From Saprospiraceae bacterium (lineage in GTDB: Bacteria; Bacteroidota; Bacteroidia; Chitinophagales; Saprospiraceae), in NCBI GenBank assembly GCA_004297645.1, contig SCUG01000599.1, positions 1 to 10,899 on the forward strand: a stretch of 10,899 nucleotides of DNA. The letters run 5' to 3'. The position numbers and the translations under genes were made by a program. The notes beneath the pieces were generated by a model. It searched no databases and was not told the DNA's origin. It was given only the letters and a program-made list of their open reading frames with translations. Positions 1-4,034 of this stretch are shown here, piece after piece (the first letter of the stretch is position 1; every line of letters begins with the position of its first letter).

Positions 1-1
1 G

Positions 2-148
2 GTGAGCTATGATGCCGCCCAAACGAACATTGACGAAATGCAAAAGACAATTGCCGGGGTAGGCCACGATACGGACAAGTACCGCGCCGATGATAAGGTT
101 TATGAAAACCTGCCCGGCTGTTGCCATTACGACCGGCCAAAGAGTTAA
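2..148 (+). CDS. HMA-domain heavy-metal-binding protein, C-terminal part (5' end outside window)
   Basis: The reading frame is open from the window edge to a TAA at 146-148 and gives 48 residues starting VSYDAAQTNIDEMQKTIAG and ending LPGCCHYDRPKS. The first part fits the last strand and helix of a ferredoxin-like HMA fold (V-x-Y-D then an amphipathic helix ending in 'AGVGHDTDKYRADDKVY'). The tail with a Cys-Cys-His is typical of small Bacteroidota HMA proteins that sit in heavy-metal clusters. The GMxCxxC metal site would lie upstream, outside the window. The inferred role is a periplasmic or cytoplasmic metallochaperone or metal scavenger; the metal cannot be told from this piece. The stop lies 7 bases before the target duplication of a MITE-like element, so the original downstream neighbour was probably the small Cys-Cys membrane protein at 420. 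Confidence 0.75.
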   Translation: MSYDAAQTNIDEMQKTIAGVGHDTDKYRADDKVYENLPGCCHYDRPKS

Positions 149-163
149 TTGGGTAATAACTTC

Positions 164-339
164 GGCTCATGTAGGTTTAGAGTGAAACCACTTAAACTGC
201 AAGATAAATAAAACAAATTTTGCCCCTCATCGCCGCCTTTCCCGATAGTTATCGGGAGCTCTTCGGGGGAGAGAGACTTGGGGGGCGGCGCAGCCGCCCC
301 CCAAACCCCCTTGGCTTTCACGCTAAACCTACATGAGCC
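164..339 (+). mobile_element. MITE-like element, copy 1 (176 bp, 8-bp target duplication ATAACTTC)
   Basis: The element begins GGCTCATGTAGGTTTAGAGT and ends with the inverse, ACGCTAAACCTACATGAGCC; the outer ~24 bp pair with one mismatch. ATAACTTC stands directly before it (156-163) and directly after it (340-347), a perfect 8-bp target-site duplication. Inside are a near-palindrome (TCCCGATAG/TTATCGGGA, 240-257) and a 10-bp GC hairpin with loop GCA (280-302). No reading frame of any size is present, so it must be mobilised by a transposase elsewhere. A second copy lies at 3757-3929 in the opposite orientation. The GGCTC end and 8-bp duplication recall the ISL3 family, which is an inference. 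It separates the HMA gene from the small gene at 420. Confidence 0.9.
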
Positions 340-364
340 ATAACTTCATTGACGGGGCGGCGCT

Positions 365-392
365 GGCAGGGCCTGTGAAAACAGGCCCTGCC
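365..392 (+). terminator. Strong GC hairpin with GAAA loop (possible terminator)
   Basis: GGCAGGGCCTGT (365-376) pairs perfectly over 12 bp with ACAGGCCCTGCC (381-392) across a GAAA tetraloop. Further outer pairing is possible between GGGCGG upstream and CCGCCC downstream. Only three T residues follow, so it is a poor classical intrinsic terminator. It could be an mRNA 3'-end or stability structure. Before the MITE inserted, it would have lain about 40 bases after the HMA gene stop and just before the gene at 420. Confidence 0.5.
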
Positions 393-419
393 GCCCGCCT
401 TTGATTAAACCTGACTATC

Positions 420-545
420 ATGAAACCATGTTGCAAAGAAGCGAACGGGGACAAGCCCCCTTCCCTTTTTGAAAAAGGCTGGAACCTGCTGGTGGCGGCC
501 ATCATTTTGGCCATTCTGGCGGGCATTATTGTGCAACTGTTTTAG
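420..545 (+). CDS. Small Cys-Cys single-pass membrane protein (41 aa)
   Basis: An ATG at 420 opens a 41-codon frame ending at TAG 543-545. The product starts MKPCCKEANGDKPPSLFEKG and continues with one clear hydrophobic segment (about residues 23-41, rich in Ala, Ile and Leu) that runs to the C terminus. The N-terminal K-P-C-C could bind a soft metal. Tiny 'MK-x-C-C-K' membrane proteins beside HMA proteins occur in Bacteroidota, which supports a real gene; this is from memory of the pattern, not a search. It follows the HMA gene once the MITE is removed, so the two may have formed a unit. A function in metal delivery at the membrane is an inference. Confidence 0.6.
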   Translation: MKPCCKEANGDKPPSLFEKGWNLLVAAIILAILAGIIVQLF

Positions 546-749
546 CCGCCCATCAGACCAAGTGCCAACAGTAATACTTGACGCAAAGAAAATCTATTTC
601 TGTGACCGCTGATTGCCCTCAACTCCGCCGGCGACGGGGGGAAAACGCCACAGGCAGCAGCGAGGTGTGGCAAATCCAGGCAAGTGGCTTGCCTGCCGGC
701 AGGCACAGAGTCTGGGTGGGTCATCATCGAGTAATCCGAATATTGAGAA
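546..749. other. Intergenic region with 16-bp palindrome TGCCTGCCGGCAGGCA
   Basis: This 204-bp stretch holds no convincing gene on either strand. It contains the perfect palindrome TGCCTGCCGGCAGGCA at 690-705, a type of short GC palindrome that is often highly repeated in Bacteroidota genomes. A TTGAC at 573-577 is present, but I found no well-spaced TAnnTTTG box behind it, so the promoter of the gene at 750 is not resolved. The bases just before the ATG (TATTGAGAA) are A/T-rich and lack a Shine-Dalgarno, as usual in this phylum. Confidence 0.5.
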
Positions 750-1610
750 ATGAACAATTCAGCAAAACACCAGGACCTCTTCGTCACCAAAGCCTCCGGC
801 GAACGGGCGGCTTTCGACCCTGAAAAACTACGCCGCTCCCTCGAGCGGGCAGGCGCCGGCGGCGATGCTATTGAACGAATATTGGCCGAAATTGAGGACG
901 TGTTATATTCGGGAATAACCACCAAGGAAATCTACAAAAAAGCATTTTTCCTGTTGCGGAAGACCTCGGCCCACTTCGCTGCCAAATACAAGCTGAAGAA
1001 AGCGCTTCAGGAGCTGGGGCCTTCCGGTTATCCCTTTGAAAAATATGTCGGTGAAATATTGAAGTACGAAGGCTACCGCGTGCAGGTAGGGCAAATCATG
1101 CAGGGGCATTGCGTTCAACACGAGGTAGATGTCATCGCTGAAAAGGAAGACCGCCATTTTATGATAGAGTGCAAATTCCACAGCGACGAAGGCCGCAAGT
1201 GCGACGTGAAAGTGCCGCTTTACATCCACTCCCGTTTTCTGGATGTGGAAAAAGCCTGGAAGAAACAGCCCGGCCACAGCACCAAATTTCACCAGGGGTG
1301 GCTCGTGACCAATACCCGCTTTACCACCGATGCCATCCAATACGGCGCCTGCGCCGGCATGTACCTCCTGGGCTGGGATTTTCCCAAAAAGGGCAGCCTC
1401 AAAGAGCGCATCGAAATAGCCGGCCTCCACCCCCTCACCTGCCTGACCACCCTGACAAAGCGGGAAAAACAGCAGTTGCTCGACCGGAAAATTGTGCTGT
1501 GCAAAGAGATTTGTTACGATGAAAAACTGTTGGAGGAGGCCGGTGTGTCACCCGCCAGAATCGGGAAAGTGATGGGTGAAGCGAGGCAATTGTGCCAGAC
1601 TGACTTTTGA
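750..1610 (+). CDS. ATP-cone / Mrr-like restriction endonuclease fusion protein
   Basis: The protein has 286 residues. Residues about 10-90 form an ATP-cone: 'VTKASGERAAFDPEKLRRSL', then a run of helices ending in KLKKALQELG. This nucleotide-sensing module is best known from ribonucleotide reductases and NrdR. Residues about 91-175 form a PD-(D/E)XK nuclease core of the Mrr type, with a helix Glu at E97 (FEKYV), then HEVDV with D127 and IECKF with E140 and K142. The catalytic set looks complete. The C-terminal part (about 180-286) has Lys-rich helices and an 'EEAGVSPARIGKV' stretch that could bind DNA. I infer an ATP- or dATP-gated DNA cutting enzyme; its true substrate is unknown. It may serve defence or DNA repair. 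Its place among metal genes may be coincidental. A long inverted repeat follows its stop. Confidence 0.8.
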   Translation: MNNSAKHQDLFVTKASGERAAFDPEKLRRSLERAGAGGDAIERILAEIEDVLYSGITTKEIYKKAFFLLRKTSAHFAAKYKLKKALQELGPSGYPFEKYVGEILKYEGYRVQVGQIMQGHCVQHEVDVIAEKEDRHFMIECKFHSDEGRKCDVKVPLYIHSRFLDVEKAWKKQPGHSTKFHQGWLVTNTRFTTDAIQYGACAGMYLLGWDFPKKGSLKERIEIAGLHPLTCLTTLTKREKQQLLDRKIVLCKEICYDEKLLEEAGVSPARIGKVMGEARQLCQTDF

Positions 1611-1644
1611 CGAAAAATGAATTGAGTGCGTAACAAAAATAGGG

Positions 1645-1727
1645 GGTTCCTTCGAGCGGCCGGGTTTTGAACCCGGCGTTTTCTGGGCCAAAATGCCGGG
1701 TTCAAAACCCGGCCACTCGAAGGAACC
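1645..1727. repeat. Large inverted repeat: 38-bp arms, 7-nt loop
   Basis: The left arm (1645-1682) begins GGTTCCTTCGAGCGGCCGGG and pairs with the right arm (1690-1727) at 36 of 38 positions; the exceptions are C1657 against A1715 and a G-T wobble at 1678/1694. Each arm carries its own smaller palindrome of the form CCGGGTT-TTG-AACCCGG, so two small hairpins or one long stem can form. A further overlapping inverted repeat pairs CCAAAATGCCGGGTTC (1688-1703) with GAACCGGGCATTTTGG (1723-1738) with one mismatch. It lies 34 bases after the nuclease gene stop and upstream of the secreted protein. It may act as a bidirectional mRNA end, but no T-run follows. It has the look of a dispersed palindromic repeat. 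Confidence 0.85.
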
Positions 1728-1792
1728 GGGCATTTTGGGAGAATTACCATTGATGAGGGGATACCACATTTTTTTTAAAAAAAAATCAGAAC

Positions 1793-2335
1793 ATGAAGCA
1801 TGCAATGCTATGGCTGTTTTTCACAGCCGCCACCTGTACCACCGTCCTCGCCCAGAACATCTATTACACCCTCGACGCCTCCCTCACCCTCAACGGCGAA
1901 CTGGGCGGCGAGGCCCTGAAATTGCAAACCCGGCAATTGGGCATCAAGCTGGATTACGAGACGGCCTACATGATCATCCGGTTTCCGGTCAGCTCCTTAG
2001 AGAGTGGCGTTGATTCCCTGGACCTGTTGCTCCGAAAAAGCACGACAGAAGTGGTGTTCGACGGAAAACTCAGCTTGGAATACATCAAAACCGAAGACCA
2101 TCCGCCACTGAAGTTCACCTCGGAAGGCTGGCTCACCATTGGGAGTTCCAAAACGCTGATAACGGGAACGGGGGAGCTGCTCCACATTGACGACGCCAGT
2201 AAAATCGCCTGTATGCTCGGCATGACGGCGCAGCTCAATTTCAAGGATTTAAAACTGCCCATTCCCTTGCCGGGGCTGGAGGGCGGTTTCGAGGCGGTCA
2301 TTATGCAAGCTGTTTTGAAAAAGGATAAAAATTAA
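1793..2335 (+). CDS. Secreted protein of unknown function, weakly YceI-like
   Basis: The product has 180 residues with a clear signal peptide (MKHAMLWLFFTAATCTTVLA, cleavage before QNIYY). The mature part is rich in alternating hydrophobic strands: LDASLTLNGELGG, TRQLGIKLDYETAYMIIRF, VVFDGKLSLEYI and LTIGSSKTLITGTGELLHI, then PLPGLEGGFEA near the end. The pattern 'IRFPVSSLESGVDSLD...HPPLKFTSEGWLTI...GTGELLHI' loosely recalls the YceI lipocalin-like fold (strands, 'HP-x-hydrophobic-x-F', then a repair-and-test strand), but I cannot assign the family. It would act in the periplasm or outside the cell. Met5 is an alternative start. A T-run followed by an A-run (about 1769-1785) lies just before the ATG. 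Its link to the copper genes rests only on position. Confidence 0.7.
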   Translation: MKHAMLWLFFTAATCTTVLAQNIYYTLDASLTLNGELGGEALKLQTRQLGIKLDYETAYMIIRFPVSSLESGVDSLDLLLRKSTTEVVFDGKLSLEYIKTEDHPPLKFTSEGWLTIGSSKTLITGTGELLHIDDASKIACMLGMTAQLNFKDLKLPIPLPGLEGGFEAVIMQAVLKKDKN

Positions 2336-2581
2336 GGCCCCGGTTAGCAATGATGGGAGCGATGGATTAGAAAGCCCGGCCTTAGGAGGGATTTCTAAGC
2401 CAGAGCAAGCGAACAGGATTATACTTCTGGCCGTCAGGGTTTTTCAGGACTATTTTTGTGACTGTAAAACTATAGCCGGACTATCTATTAACCTATAAAA
2501 TTTTTTCAGGACGACGCAACACATGCGATAACGCATCCAAAAATAATCCGTCACTTTTTTTTAACAATTAAAATTTAAAAA
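2336..2581 (+). promoter_or_regulatory. Leader and probable promoter region of the lipoprotein-cytochrome genes
   Basis: This 246-bp gap contains no gene. TATTTTTG at 2451-2458 fits the Bacteroidota -7 consensus TAnnTTTG, but I see no clear TTG box at the right distance upstream. TTTTTCAGGAC occurs twice (2440-2450 and 2502-2512, 62 bp apart), bracketing this box, and a small dyad ATGCG-ATAA-CGCAT lies at 2523-2536. These are candidate operator sites for a metal-responsive regulator, though none matches a site I can name. The last 30 bases before the ATG at 2582 are very A/T-rich, as expected for translation starts in this phylum. Confidence 0.35.
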
Positions 2582-3271
2582 ATGAAAAATTCAGTAATGG
2601 TCATTTGCGCCATGTTTCTATCACTTGCCGCTTGCAAAAACGGTCAGGCGCAAAGCGACAGCAAAGCTCAAACTTCCGAACAACCGGCTACCCTGTACGC
2701 CTGTTCGATGCACCCCGAAGTCACGGGGAAGAAAGGCGAAAAATGCTCCAAATGCGGCATGGAATTGACCGTGCCCGTGAAGGCTGCGGCGACGACTGCC
2801 AACCAAAGCGCTGCGCCCGCCGATGCGCAAAACGCATCCCCGCTCAAAGAAATCCTGAGTGGCTACTTGCTGGTGAAAAACGCCTTCACAGCCGACAAAA
2901 CCGCCGATGCCGCCGCCGCAGGAAAGGCATTGGAGGCAACCTTCAAGGGCTTCAACAAAGCCGCTTTGACGGCGGAACAGAAAAAGGCGTTTGATGAGAT
3001 TGCTGAGGATGCCACGGAACACGCCGAACACATCGGTGCGAACGGCGGGAAAATCGAGCACCAACGGGAGCATTTTGCCTTGTTGAGCAAGGACATCTAC
3101 GACTTGGTGAAAGCCTTTGGCTCCGCCGGACAGCCGCTGTACCAGGATTTTTGCCCAATGTACGACGATGGCAAAGGCGCAATTTGGTTGAGCGAAACCA
3201 AAGACATCAAGAACCCCTACTACGGGAAAAAAATGCTGACTTGCGGCAAGATGAAGGAGGAAATCAAGTAA
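2582..3271 (+). CDS. Lipoprotein with heavy-metal-binding domain and DUF3347
   Basis: The protein has 229 residues. A lipoprotein signal ends in the lipobox L15-A-A-C18, so it is anchored in a membrane facing the periplasm. Residues about 38-62 form an HMBD (YHS-like) metal site: Y39-A-C41-S-M43-H44-P45, then C55-x-x-C58-G-M60. Residues about 87-229 are a DUF3347 domain: a helical part with several His and Glu residues (EHAEH, KIEHQREHF), then F190-C191-P192-M193, 'WLSETKDIKNPYYGKKML' and T220-C221-G222. The CPM...NPYYG..ML.CG pattern is also found in the C-terminal part of CusB efflux adaptors and is thought to bind Cu(I) or Ag(I). A role as periplasmic copper chaperone or scavenger is inferred. 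The heme protein gene starts 1 base after its stop, so the two are surely cotranscribed. Confidence 0.9.
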   Translation: MKNSVMVICAMFLSLAACKNGQAQSDSKAQTSEQPATLYACSMHPEVTGKKGEKCSKCGMELTVPVKAAATTANQSAAPADAQNASPLKEILSGYLLVKNAFTADKTADAAAAGKALEATFKGFNKAALTAEQKKAFDEIAEDATEHAEHIGANGGKIEHQREHFALLSKDIYDLVKAFGSAGQPLYQDFCPMYDDGKGAIWLSETKDIKNPYYGKKMLTCGKMKEEIK

Positions 3272-3272
3272 A

Positions 3273-3743
3273 ATGAGGAAGGCACGTTTGAAAAAAACGG
3301 CATTTGTCGCAGCCACAATCTTTGCACTTATCCAGTTTGTCCAACCTGCCCGCAACCAAAGCGGGCAGGTTTTGGACACGGATATTTCCAAAAAGGTTTC
3401 CGTGCCGGAGGGTGTGCAAAGCATCTTGTCCAAATCCTGCTACGACTGCCACAGCAACAGCACTGATTACCCGTGGTACACTTATGTCCAGCCAGCAGGT
3501 TGGCTGATGGCTTACCATGTTCGGAACGGCAAGGAAAAATTGAATTTCAGCGATTTCGGCTCGTACACAAAACGGAGGCAGGAAAGCAAACTGAAGTCAA
3601 TTGCCAGCCAAATTGAAGATGACGCCATGCCATTATTTTCTTATACCTTGATGCATGCAAATGCCCGGCTCTCACCGGGGGAAAAAGATGCAATCGTTAA
3701 CTGGGCAAACCATGCAAGGGACAGCCTTTCATCCAAAAATTGA
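3273..3743 (+). CDS. Membrane-anchored mono-heme c-type cytochrome (Haem_bd family)
   Basis: The product has 156 residues. A basic N terminus and hydrophobic segment (about residues 8-24) make a signal anchor. One covalent heme site is seen at C56-Y-D-C59-H60, followed by 'SNSTDYPWYTYVQPAGWLM'. The family signature continues with NGKEKLNFSDF, DDAMPLFSYTLMHANARLS and a final NWA, all typical of the Bacteroidota Haem_bd (PF14376) family; M119 in 'AMP' is a candidate sixth ligand. It most likely carries electrons in the periplasm, perhaps for the multicopper oxidase downstream. Its ATG is 1 base after the lipoprotein stop. The 3' end is followed after 5 bases by the target duplication of a MITE-like element, which splits it from the oxidase gene. 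Confidence 0.88.
   Translation: MRKARLKKTAFVAATIFALIQFVQPARNQSGQVLDTDISKKVSVPEGVQSILSKSCYDCHSNSTDYPWYTYVQPAGWLMAYHVRNGKEKLNFSDFGSYTKRRQESKLKSIASQIEDDAMPLFSYTLMHANARLSPGEKDAIVNWANHARDSLSSKN
3343..3371 (+). repeat. Perfect 11-bp hairpin inside the cytochrome coding sequence
   Basis: AACCTGCCCGC (3343-3353) pairs perfectly with GCGGGCAGGTT (3361-3371) across a 7-base loop. It encodes residues about 24-33, just after the membrane anchor, where the family is poorly conserved. It may be a short dispersed palindrome inserted in frame or an mRNA structure. Confidence 0.7.
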
Positions 3744-3756
3744 CACTTAAAAATGA

Positions 3757-3929
3757 GGCTCATGTCGGTTTAGCGTGAAAGCTGAGGGGGGTTAGGGGCG
3801 GCGCAGCCGCCCCTAAGTCTCTCTCCCCCGAAGAGCTCCCGATAGCTATCGGGAAAGGCGGCGATGAGGGGCAAAAATGTTTGGTTAATCTTGTAATTCA
3901 AGGGATTTCACTTTAACCCGACATGAGCC
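3757..3929 (-). mobile_element. MITE-like element, copy 2 (173 bp, 8-bp target duplication AAAAATGA)
   Basis: This is an inverted copy of the element at 164-339. It begins GGCTCATGTCGGTTTAGCGT and ends with CCCGACATGAGCC. AAAAATGA stands directly on both sides (3749-3756 and 3930-3937), a perfect 8-bp target duplication that differs from that of copy 1, so the two inserted independently. The core from the 'GCCCCTCATCGCC' stretch through the palindrome TCCCGATAGCTATCGGGA (3837-3854) to AAGTCTCTCTCCCCC is the same as in copy 1 but for one base. The sub-terminal region with the A/T-rich part differs more. The GC hairpin is at 3795-3813 (8-bp stem). It lies inside the copper gene row, between the cytochrome and the multicopper oxidase. 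Confidence 0.9.
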
Positions 3930-3933
3930 AAAA

Positions 3934-3990
3934 ATGAAGTTTCTAAAATGGTTATTCAAAAAATTGTTCATCAAAAAGTGCTGCCAGTAA
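3934..3990 (+). CDS. Possible 18-aa leader peptide ending Cys-Cys-Gln
   Basis: An ATG inside the right target duplication opens a frame for MKFLKWLFKKLFIKKCCQ, then TAA at 3988-3990. Without the MITE the same ATG would stand 8 bases after the cytochrome stop, so the little frame would be a natural member of the gene row. The product is basic and hydrophobic with a terminal Cys pair. It ends 45 bases before the oxidase start. It could be a metal-sensing leader or a tiny membrane peptide, or chance. There is no support beyond position and composition. Confidence 0.3.
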   Translation: MKFLKWLFKKLFIKKCCQ

Positions 3991-4034
3991 TGGCGCATTT
4001 TAGCGGGCTTCAAGTTTTCAAAAGATTTAAAAAA

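Noticed and set aside
280..302. GC hairpin of the MITE as an intrinsic terminator
   Set aside because: No T-run follows in either direction in copy 1 or copy 2; it is an internal feature of the element.
542..730. Minus-strand gene fragment in the gap before the nuclease gene (ends in a hydrophobic VLLLALGLMGG stretch)
   Set aside because: No family likeness, and it runs through a palindromic repeat; there is not enough to call a gene or pseudogene.
1696..1712. tRNA gene suggested by a T-arm-like hairpin
   Set aside because: No acceptor, D or anticodon arms are found around it; the likeness is limited to one arm inside a palindromic repeat.
1514..1805. Minus-strand small proteins across the 1645-1727 inverted repeat
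   Set aside because: The frames owe their openness to the repeat itself and to the antisense of the nuclease gene end.
164..3929. Composite transposon bounded by the two MITE copies
   Set aside because: Each copy has its own matching 8-bp duplication (ATAACTTC and AAAAATGA), which shows two separate insertions; a composite unit would share one duplication at its outer ends.
3948..4034. 29-residue extension of the multicopper oxidase from the ATG at 3948
   Set aside because: It would place a charged stretch before a textbook signal peptide that starts at 4035, and the DNA is A/T-rich leader.
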